DNA of 64,000 bases, taken from positions 67,459,158-67,523,157 of the forward strand of contig CM035407.1 in the NCBI GenBank assembly GCA_020310875.1, given 5' to 3'. The translations under genes were made by a program, and so were the position numbers. The notes under the pieces are model-generated. The model did no database searches. It saw only the letters and a list, made by a program, of their open reading frames with translations, and had not been told where the DNA came from. Below, in pieces: positions 43,216 to 53,167 of this stretch. This DNA comes from Ceratopteris richardii. Taxonomy: Eukaryota > Streptophyta > Polypodiopsida > Polypodiales > Pteridaceae. Position 1 is the stretch's first letter; every line of letters begins with the position of its first letter.

Positions 43216-46200
43216 ATGGCTGAAAGCAGTGATGTATTCCGTATGTTGGCTGTTGAGGATAAGTTGGATGGTACCAACTACCCATTATGGGCTTATATGA
43301 TGCGACATGTACTGGTTGCAAAAGGATTGTGGAACATTGTGCAGGGTGTTGAAAGACGTCCTGTTACACCTGTAACGACAGGTACTGCAAATACAGGTGT
43401 TGGAGCTGATGAAGATGGTGTCGAAGATGATATTCCGCAGATTCCTGTTCGTGCTGCTGTTTCTGTTGCACCTACTGCAGAGCAGATTCGTTGGGATGGC
43501 AGAGATGCCCAGGCACATGCATTGATAGCTTTGTCTGTCAAACGTGCTATTATTCCTCACATTCGCTCTTGCAGAACAGCAAAGGATGCTTGGGATACAC
43601 TTACCACTTTGTACCAGGCTAGGAATGAGGCTCGTGTTGCTTACCTCCGAAAACAGTTGGAGAGTGAGCACATGAATGAAGGTGATTCTATGGACAGTTT
43701 TCTTACAAAGATCAAAGACCTGAAGGAACAATTGATTTCTGCTGATGAGGTTATACCAGATAGCTCACTTGTGCAGACCGTTCTGAATGGTCTTCCTGAT
43801 TCATATCAGAGTTTTGCCTCTACTCTTCGGTTGATGATGAAAGGCAATCCGAATGCCTTGTCATTTGAGGAATTAGTCTCTGTTCTGTTGCAGGAAGATC
43901 AGTCCAGGCAGAACAGGTCCATTATGCGTGTTGCAGATCAAGCTTTCCTGGCTAGTCAGAAGGGCAAAGGAAAATGGAGCTCTTCTACTAGTAAGCAGAA
44001 ATCTGCAAATGCTGCACAATCGAAGAACCAGGATAAAGATGAAAAGAAATCAGAAAAGCAGAAATTGTTCTGCAAGTACTGTAAAGGAAATGATCATATT
44101 ATAAAGAACTGTCCAAAACTGGCTGCTAAAGAGGCAAAGAAGAAAGAGGCTGGAATGGTTGTTGCAGAGGCCTCTACACCAAAAACAGAGTCTGCAAATC
44201 TTGTGCAGGAAGAAGAATGGGCGTTTACTACTGTCTGCAGTTTTGACCCATCTTCTCATGATCAGTGCATGTCTGCAGTAGACTCAGATGTTTGGTACTT
44301 TGACAGTGGGGCGACCAAACATATTACCTCGCAGCGCAGTTTCTTCTCTTCACTTGAGCCTGCTCCTATAGGGAATACTGTCACATGCGCCAATAACTCC
44401 TCTTATCCTGTTATGGGAGTTGGTAAGATCATTCTGACTACTGCTGATGGTAGTTCTTTCACTTTGTCAGATGCTTTATTTGTGCCAGGGATCAAAAAGA
44501 ATCTGTTATCAGTTTCTGCATTAGCCAAGATTGGCTTGGTTGTGAAATTTGTTGATGACAGGTGTACAGTCCATGATCTCTCAAATGGCGATGTGATTAT
44601 TGCTTCTGGCATTTTATGTCGTGGGCTGTATAAGCTCATAGACTATGAAAGATCTGTGAATGATTCGGCATGTGCAGTTCATGATTCTCAGGCTATGTCA
44701 GATGCAAAGCTTTGGCATGCACGCTTTGGTCATCTGAATTTTGCTAGTTTGTTACGCCTGCAGAAATCTGAAATGGTGTCCTCTTTGCCCAAACTTGAGG
44801 CACCTGGAAAACATGTTTGTGAAGGTTGTATTTTGGGCAAAATGCAGCGTTCTTCCTTTCCAAAAGATGGTTCAGTTCGGGCTACGCAGAAATTGCAGCT
44901 TGTACATAGTGATGTCTGTGGTCCTATGCAGACACCCTCTTTTGGAAATTACCTTTACTTCGTGACTTTCATTGATGATTTTTCCAGGCATGCATGGGTA
45001 TATCCACTCAAAGCAAAGTCCGAAGTGTTCATGTGCTTCAAACAGTTTTTGGTTTTGGCTGAAAATCTGTCAGCATGTAAAATGGGCACCCTCCGTTCTG
45101 ATCGAGGGGGGGAATATATGTCTTCAGATTTTAATGCATTTTTGGCTGAACGTGGGATAAAACACCAGTGTACAGTGCCGTATACACCTCAACAGAATGG
45201 AGTTGCTGAACGAAAGAACAGGTCACTCATGGAGATGGCGAGGTGCATGGTCAAAAGTCAGGCTTTACCACATAGTTTCTGGCTTGAGGCTGTCACGTGT
45301 GCAGCATATGTACTGAACAGGTGTCCCACCAAAGCGTTGCAGTCTATCACTCCATATGAGGCTTGGCATGACCGCAAGCCATCTGTTGCTCATCTGCGTG
45401 TTTTTGGTTGTTTGGCATATGCATTAGTGCCTGAACAACATCGCAGAAAATTGGATGATAAGGCAGTAAAATGTATTTTTGTTGGGTACAGTTCTGAAAG
45501 TAAAGGCTATCGTCTGTATCATCCACAGACCAAACGCATTCTGGTTAGCCGTGATGTTGTCTTTGTGGAAGATGCTATTCAGCCATTGCTTTCATGTACT
45601 AAGGAGACATCTGTTAGCTCCAAAGACATGTATGATACTTTGATGCCTCTTTTTACAGGTGGACAGGCTAGCGCCGGTCCTAATGAGGCAACTTCTCAGC
45701 CTTTGCAGGTTTCATATGATGATGCAGATCATTCCATTTCTGATGCAGATTTACATGATGCACTTGTTGATGAGAGAGCTGATATTGAACAGGCAAAAAC
45801 TATGCCAAAATGGCTGGTGCAGACTTTGCGTGACAGCAAATTAGATGCACCTTTGTCATATCGTACTCGTTCAGGCTCTCATAGTACCTCCTTTGCATCA
45901 GATTGCTATGCTATGGCTGCATCTAGTCTCTGTGATGAGAATGAGCCTGTTTCTTTTGATGAAGCACAAAATTCAGAAAATTGGATGGCTGCTATGCAAT
46001 CTGAATATGATGCTATAATGAAGAATGGTACATGGTCTTTATGTGACTTGCCTCCTGGCAAGAAGGCCATTGGCACTAAGTGGGTATACAAGCTGAAGCG
46101 TAAACCTGATGGTACAGTTGACAGGTATAAGGCTAGGCTTGTTGCAAAGGGTTATGCGCAGGAAAGAGGCATTGATTTTGATGAGACCTTTGCACCTACA

Positions 46201-47481
46201 TGCCGTATGACTACTGTTCGGAGCATTTGTGCACTTGCAGCCCATCATGGTTGGAATGTACATCAGTTGGACATTAAAACAGCATTTCTGAATGGTGACT
46301 TGCATGAAGAAGTGTATGTTTTTCAGCCCCGTGGCTTTGTGCAGAAAGGGCATGAAAACCAGGTGTGCAGGTTAAAGAAGGCGTTATATGGTTTAAAGCA
46401 AGCACCACGTGCTTGGTATGAGAAGATACATGCCTATTTGATTGCACATGGTTTTGAGAACAGTCCAACTGAAAGCACCTTATATGTTAAACGTGCTAAT
46501 GATGTGCTTCTGATCATTGTTGTCTATGTTGATGACATGCTGCTCACTGGTCCTATTGAGACACATATTGCTGATTTTAAGGCTGATTTGCATGCCTCAT
46601 TTGAGATGTCTGATTTGGGGCATTTGCATCACTATTTGGGCATTCAGTTTATGCACGTTGATGGTGGAATGGCTTTGTGTCAAACGAAATATATTGACAC
46701 ATTATTGCAGCGTTTTGGCCTTGAAGACTGTAAGCCTATTGCCACTCCTATGGAGACAGGTTTACGATTGAGTCTTCATGATGCTGGAGATGCATTTGAT
46801 GCTGTTCTCTATCAGCAGGCTGTTGGATGCTTGATTTACTTATGCATTACTCGGCCAGATATTCAGTTTGCTGTCTCACAGATGAGCAGGTTTATGCATT
46901 GCCCAGGAGTCACGCATTGGAAAGCGGTTAAGCGCATCTTTCGCTACTTGAGTGGTACTCGGCTACTTGGGTTGTTTTATCCCAAGGGGGGATCACTACC
47001 GCCAGATTTGCATGCTTTTTCTGACTCAGATTGGGCTGGTTGCTATGACACTCGTGTGTCCACCAGTGGTTTTTGCTTCATGCTTGGTAGCTCATGTATA
47101 TCTTGGTTGAGCAAGAAGCAGCCTACTGTGGCCACTTCCAGTTGTGAGGCTGAGTATAGGGCAGCTTTCACAGCGACTGTTGAGTGTGTGTGGCTCAGAC
47201 GCCTTATGGCTGATTTGGGTGTTGGCCAGTCTTCTGCCACCACCATCTTCACTGACAGTCAGAGCGCATTGGCAGTTGCGAGGAACCCTGTGTTCCATGC
47301 TCGCACTAAGCACATTGAGGTGCATTATCACTATGTCAGGGAGAGGTTCTCTGCTGGGGAGATCAGCTTGGCATATGTGCCCACGCAGGAGAACATTGCA
47401 GACCTTTTCACGAAGGCTCTGCCTAGGGAGAAGTTTGAAGCTTTCCGCAAAGCTTTGGGCTTACTTCCTTTTGTGGAGTGA
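43216..47481 (+). CDS. Copia Gag-Pol polyprotein of C3, intact (1,421 aa)
   Basis: One open frame from ATG (43216) to TGA (47479-47481) encodes all copia functions. Domains in order are as follows. A UBN2-type gag occupies about 10-230 (KLDGTNYPLWAYMMRHVL). A CCHC knuckle has Cys286, Cys289, His294 and Cys299. A protease has Asp363-Ser-Gly-Ala-Thr. A GAG pre-integrase region occupies about 480-560. The integrase core has Asp566, Asp629 and Glu665 (D-D-35-E). RT occupies about 930-1170, with the QLDIKTAFLNG block and YVDD (Asp1106, Asp1107). RNase H has Asp1270 (DSDWAG) and ends in FTKALPREKFEAFRKALG. All catalytic residues are present, and length and order are normal for plant copia. The start is the first ATG after a roughly 340-nt leader. 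Gag and Pol share one frame, as in most plant copia elements. Confidence 0.97.
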   Translation: MAESSDVFRMLAVEDKLDGTNYPLWAYMMRHVLVAKGLWNIVQGVERRPVTPVTTGTANTGVGADEDGVEDDIPQIPVRAAVSVAPTAEQIRWDGRDAQAHALIALSVKRAIIPHIRSCRTAKDAWDTLTTLYQARNEARVAYLRKQLESEHMNEGDSMDSFLTKIKDLKEQLISADEVIPDSSLVQTVLNGLPDSYQSFASTLRLMMKGNPNALSFEELVSVLLQEDQSRQNRSIMRVADQAFLASQKGKGKWSSSTSKQKSANAAQSKNQDKDEKKSEKQKLFCKYCKGNDHIIKNCPKLAAKEAKKKEAGMVVAEASTPKTESANLVQEEEWAFTTVCSFDPSSHDQCMSAVDSDVWYFDSGATKHITSQRSFFSSLEPAPIGNTVTCANNSSYPVMGVGKIILTTADGSSFTLSDALFVPGIKKNLLSVSALAKIGLVVKFVDDRCTVHDLSNGDVIIASGILCRGLYKLIDYERSVNDSACAVHDSQAMSDAKLWHARFGHLNFASLLRLQKSEMVSSLPKLEAPGKHVCEGCILGKMQRSSFPKDGSVRATQKLQLVHSDVCGPMQTPSFGNYLYFVTFIDDFSRHAWVYPLKAKSEVFMCFKQFLVLAENLSACKMGTLRSDRGGEYMSSDFNAFLAERGIKHQCTVPYTPQQNGVAERKNRSLMEMARCMVKSQALPHSFWLEAVTCAAYVLNRCPTKALQSITPYEAWHDRKPSVAHLRVFGCLAYALVPEQHRRKLDDKAVKCIFVGYSSESKGYRLYHPQTKRILVSRDVVFVEDAIQPLLSCTKETSVSSKDMYDTLMPLFTGGQASAGPNEATSQPLQVSYDDADHSISDADLHDALVDERADIEQAKTMPKWLVQTLRDSKLDAPLSYRTRSGSHSTSFASDCYAMAASSLCDENEPVSFDEAQNSENWMAAMQSEYDAIMKNGTWSLCDLPPGKKAIGTKWVYKLKRKPDGTVDRYKARLVAKGYAQERGIDFDETFAPTCRMTTVRSICALAAHHGWNVHQLDIKTAFLNGDLHEEVYVFQPRGFVQKGHENQVCRLKKALYGLKQAPRAWYEKIHAYLIAHGFENSPTESTLYVKRANDVLLIIVVYVDDMLLTGPIETHIADFKADLHASFEMSDLGHLHHYLGIQFMHVDGGMALCQTKYIDTLLQRFGLEDCKPIATPMETGLRLSLHDAGDAFDAVLYQQAVGCLIYLCITRPDIQFAVSQMSRFMHCPGVTHWKAVKRIFRYLSGTRLLGLFYPKGGSLPPDLHAFSDSDWAGCYDTRVSTSGFCFMLGSSCISWLSKKQPTVATSSCEAEYRAAFTATVECVWLRRLMADLGVGQSSATTIFTDSQSALAVARNPVFHARTKHIEVHYHYVRERFSAGEISLAYVPTQENIADLFTKALPREKFEAFRKALGLLPFVE

Positions 47482-47542
47482 TTTCCACATAGCTCGGCAC
47501 TTCCTTATACATGAGTGCCAGCTCCTTGTTCACCGCATCACT

Positions 47543-47555
47543 CCCAGGGGGGATT
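47543..47555 (+). other. Polypurine tract of C3
   Basis: CCAGGGGGGATT directly precedes the 3' LTR. Confidence 0.85.
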
Positions 47556-47785
47556 TGTTGATATATTTAGGTAGTGATGTGTGTGAACACTCTAGGACCG
47601 CCGGGGCACTTTTTTCCCTCGTTAGGAGGTTTTTTTCCCCCGGCTTGTATATACGCCTATTGCCCTAATGGGCTATTCATCTTTGTACATTCTCTAGTAA
47701 TACATTCAGTCTCGTGTGTTGTGCTCCAAGCTTCTTCTTCTTCCTTGTGTTGTTCGCGTGCTTCCGCAGAAGTCTAACTCCAACA
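47556..47785 (+). repeat. 3' LTR of C3
   Basis: 230 bp, one substitution relative to 42631-42860. Confidence 0.96.
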
Positions 47786-47795
47786 CACGCCACCC

Positions 47796-49987
47796 ACGCC
47801 TTGAGAAGACTTGAAGAGAATCTTGTTTGAAGGCCGAAGACATAAATTAAAGGAAGGATCCATCCGCAAAAAACAAAAGTCGAAGATCATGGGCGCCTTT
47901 TCACACTATAGCGGGAGGCCTGAGTTATATTTGGCCGATCCGCATTGTAGCGACGGCATATTTGTATTCATCCATTCCGCACTGTAGCGGCTTTCCGTAT
48001 CATCGATCCGCACTGTAGGGGGCATCATTGTATCACTCACATTTTATTGGATGACTTCAGCATTGTATCATTGAGCTTGACTGCACATTGATCCGGTGAT
48101 TTTCATGTTTTAGCGCTGTCGGGAAGAAGGAGGTCAAGTGAACGGGAAGAGCCGACACTGGGGTTGGATCAGGCCCCTTATGGATGCACCGTTCCCGCTG
48201 TCGTGCGAGAAGCGCCTGCGCGCTGGGCACCTCGCCTAAACTCTCTAGAGTGTGGCGATCCTCGTAAGGCCCCTGCCCCTCGGAAGTGACAAGATGTGCG
48301 TGCGTATGCATGAGACCATAGGCATCAGGAACAAAAGAATCCAAGCACAGCGCTGATATGATGGAAATGCAAATGAAGTCCTCCAATAAAATCTGAATGA
48401 TACAAATATGCCCGCTACAGTGCGGGTCGATGGTACAATAAAACCGCTACAGTGCGGGTCGGTGGTACAATATATATGCCGCCGCTACAGTGCGGATCGA
48501 CCGAATATGAACTAGACCCCTCGCTACACTGTGAGAAATTGCCCACGGGACTTCGAAGTCTTTTGAGTTTTTCTTTTCTTTGGTCTTCGGTCAATGCTTT
48601 ACTTCAAGTCTTCTCATTACTTCATAAACCACAGTAGCCTCCAATCACTCAGTAACCTGGAGAGTAGATGCTCCAAGAAGATCCACGAGGAAAAACAAAT
48701 GAGGCTTGGCCTCCTATTTATAGGCTCCCCCGCCCTTCTCTCTTTGGGAACTATTCTCCAGGTGGAAGTTTCTCATGATTTCAGAGATTATATGAAGTTG
48801 AAGATTTGAAGAGCAAAGTGAAGAATTAGACCTTATGGATCTTGCTTGTGGAACTTCCCTTCAGGTCTAGGCGGTTCCTGATCATATGAAGAGAAGAAAG
48901 TGATTGAAGTCTGAAGTAAAGAGTACCCTCCTGGATCTTCTTGGTGCATCTACTCTCTAGGTTCGAGGGGTTGATGATATTGGAGGATTATATGAAGTAA
49001 AGAATTTAAAATTGAAGACTGAAGTAAAGAGTAACCACCTCGTGGATCTTCTTGGTGCATCTACTCTCTGGGTTACTGCAGGATTTATGAAGTAAAGAAT
49101 TGAAGATTGAAGTCAAAGTGAAGAAATATACCCCATGGGTCTCATCTGTGGATCGCCTTTCCAGGTTACTGCGTGATTGGAGGTTTCTGTGGACTATTGA
49201 AGTAAAGTGAAGAAAAAGTGCTTGCCGAGAAGTTTTGGAGTAAAGCTTGGACCAAAGATTGGAAGTAAAGACCTATCCGCAAAGGTTCTGAAGACTGCCG
49301 AGTCACGAGGGCAACTTCCTGCACTGTAGCGGGAGGCCTACCTCATATCCGGCCAATCCCGAACTATAGCGGCGGCATATATTTGTATTCACCTATTCTG
49401 CACTGTAGCAGATTTTCGCATCACCGACCCGCACTATAGCGGGCATCTTTGTATCATTCAGATTTTATTGGACGACCTCCGCTACATTTTCATCGTATCA
49501 TTGAGCTTCGTCTGCATTCCGTGTATTACTGCTATATCTGGACTTTCTTTCTCTTTCGATGCCTACGGTCTCACGCGTATGCACATTCGCTCGAGGGTAG
49601 GGGCCTTACGAGGATCGCCACACTCCAAAGAGTTTAGGCGAGGCGCCCAACGCGCAAACGCCGCTCGCAGGATAGCCGGAACAACGCACACCAGAGGGAC
49701 CTGATCCAACCCCAGCACCGACTCTTCCCATTCACTTGACCTCCTTCTTCCCGACAGCGCTGTACCTTAATTCTTTCTCGCCCCCGATGCCTATGGTCTG
49801 ACGTGTACGCACGTTCGCTCCTCTCTTCCAAGAGGGGTAGGGGCCTTACGACGATCGCCACACCAGAGAGAGGGCGAGGCATCGAGAGCGCAGATGCCTC
49901 TCGTCGGACAGTGGGAACGGTGCACACCGAGGGCCTCATCCAACCTCGTGCCGACTCTTCCCGTTCACCCGCTTCCTTCTCCGACAA
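47796..49987. mobile_element. Right arm of a second foldback transposon X2, split by element Y
   Basis: 47796-48113 and 49760-49987 together match the right arm of X1, with CCGCACTRTAGC motifs at about 47903-48015, the GATGCCTATGG block, the AGGGGTAGGGGCC block and end CTTCTCCGACAAC. No left-arm partner lies directly to its left, so it is either truncated or forms a compound unit with X1. The outer edges (40943 and 49987) abut the two halves of the G2 gag. A short AGAA is found at both flanks and could be the target duplication. Confidence 0.65.
48114..49759. mobile_element. Foldback-type DNA transposon Y nested in X2
   Basis: Complete 1.65-kb inverted-repeat element, TGTCGGGAAGAAGGAGGTCA at the left and its inverse at the right (end CCCGACA). 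Left-arm GCTACAGTGCGG motifs lie at about 48415, 48441, 48484 and 48522, with inverse motifs at about 49320-49440. The flanks read AGCGC/GCGCT, giving a 4-6 bp duplication, ambiguous because it overlaps the TIR start. Same family as X1. No protein-coding frame. Confidence 0.8.
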
Positions 49988-50584
49988 CAGAAATAAATAT
50001 GTTTGGGAGATGGATGTATCCGGATCCTTCTCTAAAAAAACAGACATCGGTGATGTTGCAATCATATCTGTATGGTAACCCAAAGTAACCCTACCTTCAT
50101 CCTTAGGCTTTTGGAGTAAGTCCAAAATAGCATTAAGGTGACTTTGAATTCCGTCAAAAGATTGATGAAGTTCCGCAACTTCTACCGGGCCATTGGACAA
50201 ATGTCCACGGCCCCGCTCTACTCTCAATAGTCTACCTTCAAAATCATTCCTCTTGTTTAAGGTGGTGTTGATGTCCCCTCACAATGTGGTTCCCTCAACA
50301 TCTAAATTTAATTTTGTCGTAACTATATTCGATGCATCAATCACATGATTAAGAACTCGAACAGTTTGTGCATATGTATGCAATGTATGTGATACTACTG
50401 GTGGACTAGTCATGAATGAAGATGCTGCTAAAATAGAAACTGAAACATACATCGAAGTGCTAGTACTACTTGTCAATGCAACGTGGCTCAAAGTCCCCTC
50501 CATCCCACACAATCCATTAACAAACTTACTTATATTCCCTAACATAAGTGGTGTGTGTGATAAAATCAAAAGTATGATGCACAA
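49988..50584 (-). pseudogene. G2 gag N-terminal part
   Basis: The minus-strand frame opens at 50584 and passes one TGA (50279-50281). It then reads RNDFEGRLLRVERGRGHLSN, VAELHQSFDGIQSHLNAILD and FLEKDPDTSIS before the insertion at 49987. The heptad-like Leu pattern fits the coiled-coil N-terminus of plant gypsy gags. A related copy is at 13130-13960. The central capsid-like region usual between this part and the zinc knuckle is not seen. Confidence 0.6.
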
Positions 50585-50970
50585 AATTCACAAGAAAACT
50601 TCCGTGATTGGTTTGAGCTTTGAAGTGAACTTGATTCTAGTAGAGAGTGCTAGAATAACAACGGGGCTTCTCCTTCAAGAATGGATGGACTTCACAGCTT
50701 CACTTTGGCTTGCTTCGTTCTTCTCAAGATTAAATAATGAGGCAAGACTAGGTTCTGATTCAGGTTCAGGTCAAAGATAGCTCTCAAGAGAAGAATTCGG
50801 GTTTGAGAGGGCTCCAAGGCTCAGATCAAGCAGAGATTATGTGTAGAAACTAAGATCAAATAATAAATCCATAGAACTCATGTACCGAAGTCCTCCTAGC
50901 ATAATTTCGCTTTAGTTTCTCTATTCTTGAACTTTTGCATCAAGAATAATAACCCCGAAAATATAAACCC

Positions 50971-51045
50971 CAAGGGACGTAGCTCTTGTGGATAGGGGAG
51001 GTGTCTGCTCTCCTATACGATGCGGGTTCAATTCTGATCTACGAA
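50971..51045 (+). repeat. tRNA-like segment in G2 leader
   Basis: GACGTAGCTCTTGTGGATAG (A-box-like) is followed by GCGGGTTCAATTC (B-box-like) after about 45 nt. The copy at 14432-14500 has the same layout (GGGTTTGAATCCC). It is not a functional tRNA gene: no proper cloverleaf or acceptor pairing is evident. It may be an old SINE head captured by the leader. Confidence 0.45.
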
Positions 51046-51297
51046 CTATTGTAGAAGTTTCTTTCTTTTTTCCTTGTGGTTTGAACTTCTGTTGTGCCAC
51101 AAATCAAGCTACAGAGTCAATTTTGAGCAGGAAGAATGACCCGACGGGACCGCTCTCTTGAATAAGATGATGCGCTCCTTTTCATGAGGGTACGGATTCA
51201 AGACCAGCACGGATCCATCTGCAGAAACGTTGGCCCTCTTATCTTTATTGCTTATAATGGATAAGCTTCCGTGCCCAGTAACTATGCTAATAATAAA

Positions 51298-51348
51298 CTA
51301 TGCCCAGTAACTATGCCAAGGCTGAACTTCCTTTCATTGAAAAAAAAA
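51298..51348 (+). mobile_element. 51-bp poly(A)-ended insertion with 17-bp target duplication
   Basis: ACTATGCTAATAATAAA occurs at 51281-51297 and again at 51349-51365. Between them lie 51 bp ending in nine A. The related copy (about 14715-14740) has the site once. The pattern fits a tiny 5'-truncated retroposition by LINE machinery. Confidence 0.65.
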
Positions 51349-51642
51349 ACTATGCTAATAATAAAAGAGCAGAAATCAATTTATCGTGAATGAGACTCGA
51401 TCTCCTAGATAGACGTGAGAGCTGTCTTTGGGACTTCGCGAGTTCAATCCCCACGTGCCACCTGATAGCTATCTTCTTCTTTTTGTAGCCTCCACCTTTG
51501 AGCTAAGCCCGCCAAATGAATTCGGTAGGAATTGATGCACGCCCACGAGCAAGGGACTCCACTCACAAGCAACCAAATCCATGAAAATGATGGTGATGCT
51601 AATAACGATAATGATGATGAAGCTCACTCCAAGGTCACCATG

Positions 51643-51657
51643 GAAGCTCTGATACTA
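51643..51657 (-). other. Primer binding site of G2 (tRNA-Met type, mutated)
   Basis: The minus strand reads TAGTATCAGAGCTTC next to the 5' LTR, one base from TGGTATCAGAGC. Confidence 0.7.
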
Positions 51658-51658
51658 A

Positions 51659-52202
51659 GGCAACAGAGTTTCCACAATACCAACTCACGAATGAATGTGT
51701 ACTCACCTCCCAGCCATATGCCTCTATATATAGCTGCTTGAATCAATGAGGACCACAAATGTAACTAAAGTCCACAAGTGCATGTGCAATCTCCTCCACT
51801 AATTTGATACCTTCCACTAGAGTCTGCAAGTGGTTGGAGAGATTGTGTCCACTGCTTTAGTACCTTCCACTAGAGTCCACTACTGGTGCTTGTACTCGTG
51901 ACTTGAGTTAAGTCTCTCTAGACTCAAGTCAACTCACGTCAACTTGAGTTAGAAGGCTCTAGAGCTTCTTGGGCAAAACTCTCTCCCCATGTTGCCCATG
52001 GGGGTTGAACCGAAGACCTCGTCTTCACAACCATGAGACTTAACCACTAGGCTAAGTGGATTACTTGAATATGAGAGCACATGAACTTATGCTTGAGGTT
52101 ATTCTTGATATCTTTGGTCCTATAGACGAGTGACCAAACAGTGTCCGATTTCAGATCTGTATGAAGCGGTCGGACCCTAGACCATAGACTTCCTCTAGTA
52201 CA
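51659..52202 (-). repeat. 5' LTR of G2
   Basis: 544 bp, copy of 36298-36843. Pol III-like boxes are kept: A-box TAGCCTAGTGG (52044-52054) and B-box GGTTCAACCCC (52001-52011), both on the minus strand. The terminal CA is mutated to CC. Confidence 0.9.
51722..51733 (-). promoter_or_regulatory. TATA box of G2 5' LTR
   Basis: CTATATATAGAG on the minus strand is conserved in both LTRs (other copy about 36361-36372). Confidence 0.45.
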
Positions 52203-53167
52203 GCAATGCATCTCTACTCTCAGATTTGGAAGAACAATGGAATAGAAATGAAGTACAAACAAGACATGGCACAAGGCATCTAGTCGAGAAGATTCGTAAT
52301 GTAAAGCTCCATATGGTAATATGAACTTATTAAGTAGAGTTCTCTATGTTCCTACTATTACCAAGAACCTCATTTGTAGATCAAATTTCTAAGAAGGGAT
52401 TGCACGTCTCATGGAGCATTTGTTGAGGACCCACATTAGAGATTCAAGAAGATAGAAATGGGAGAAAAAATAGGTAGATTGTTCACCTTTGAAGTCCAAG
52501 ACACCAAGAACATTGCATTGTTCAATCATGGCACCCAAACTCTACCTGAGTTAGAGATTTGACACAAAAGGTTAGCTCACATAGGAGAAAGAACTCTCAA
52601 ACAAATCAGTAGGGATCAGAGTGCACTTGCTCTACCAAATATATCCAAACAACATATGATATATAAATGTAGTGCTTGTCAATTTGGTAAGTCATGCAAA
52701 CAAACCTTCATAAAAAAAGGCTCCATACTTTGAGAGCTATTGGATTTGGTCCACATAGATGTATGGGGACCAAGCAAGGATCCTTCAATATGTGGATCAA
52801 GGTTCTATGCATGATTCATAGATGATTGTAGCAGATGAACTATCTTGTATTTTATGAAACATAAAGATGAATTGATTTCATGTTTCAAAAAGTATTTAGC
52901 TCTTGTGGATAACCAAATAGGTAAAAACCTAAAAAGACTAAGGTCAAATGGAGGGGGAGAATATTTCTCCCATGAATTTGATTCTTATCTCCAAAAGAGA
53001 GGGATCAAAAGAGAAATCACCACCAAATATACTCCTGAACAAAATGGAGTGGCTAAGAGAAGAAATAGTACTATTGTGGAGGTTGCAAGGTCAATGCTAA
53101 ATGAAAAGAAACTCTCCAACTACTTGTGGGCAGAGGCAGTATCAACAGATGCATGTTTGGTGAATGG
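52203..53167 (+). pseudogene. Copia C2 pol, right part of split element
   Basis: This continues 36297 across G2. The protease end, pre-integrase block (ELEIxHKRLAHIGERTLKQI) and integrase core follow, with RLRSNGGGEYFSHEFDSYL and YTPEQNGVAKRRN at 52845-53160. It matches the minus-strand copy 56913-58064 closely. The integrase RSDGG motif has Asn for the catalytic Asp, and there are several stops. It ends at 53167, where gypsy G3 begins, and RT is missing. Confidence 0.85.

Larger units (their letters stand above)
42631..47785 (+). mobile_element. Young, intact Ty1/copia retrotransposon C3
   Basis: The two 230-bp LTRs differ at one base (C in the 5' copy and T in the 3' copy, within CTTGTG(C/T)TGTTCG). 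There is a perfect CACGC target duplication (42626-42630, 47786-47790), a primer site, a polypurine tract and one uninterrupted Gag-Pol frame. It is 5,155 bp. It has every part needed for autonomous movement and inserted very recently, inside the DNA-transposon cluster. Confidence 0.97.
36298..52202 (-). mobile_element. Gypsy element G2, inserted into copia C2 and itself invaded
   Basis: LTRs at 36298-36843 and 51659-52202 (546 and 544 bp, roughly 90% identical by eye) are flanked by a perfect GCAAT duplication (36293-36297, 52203-52207). A polypurine tract (36844-36856) and a tRNA-Met-type primer site (51643-51657) are present. Gag, protease, RT, RNase H and integrase follow in normal gypsy order on the minus strand. 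The span includes about 9 kb of later insertions (40943-49987), leaving about 6.9 kb of its own sequence. Confidence 0.92.
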
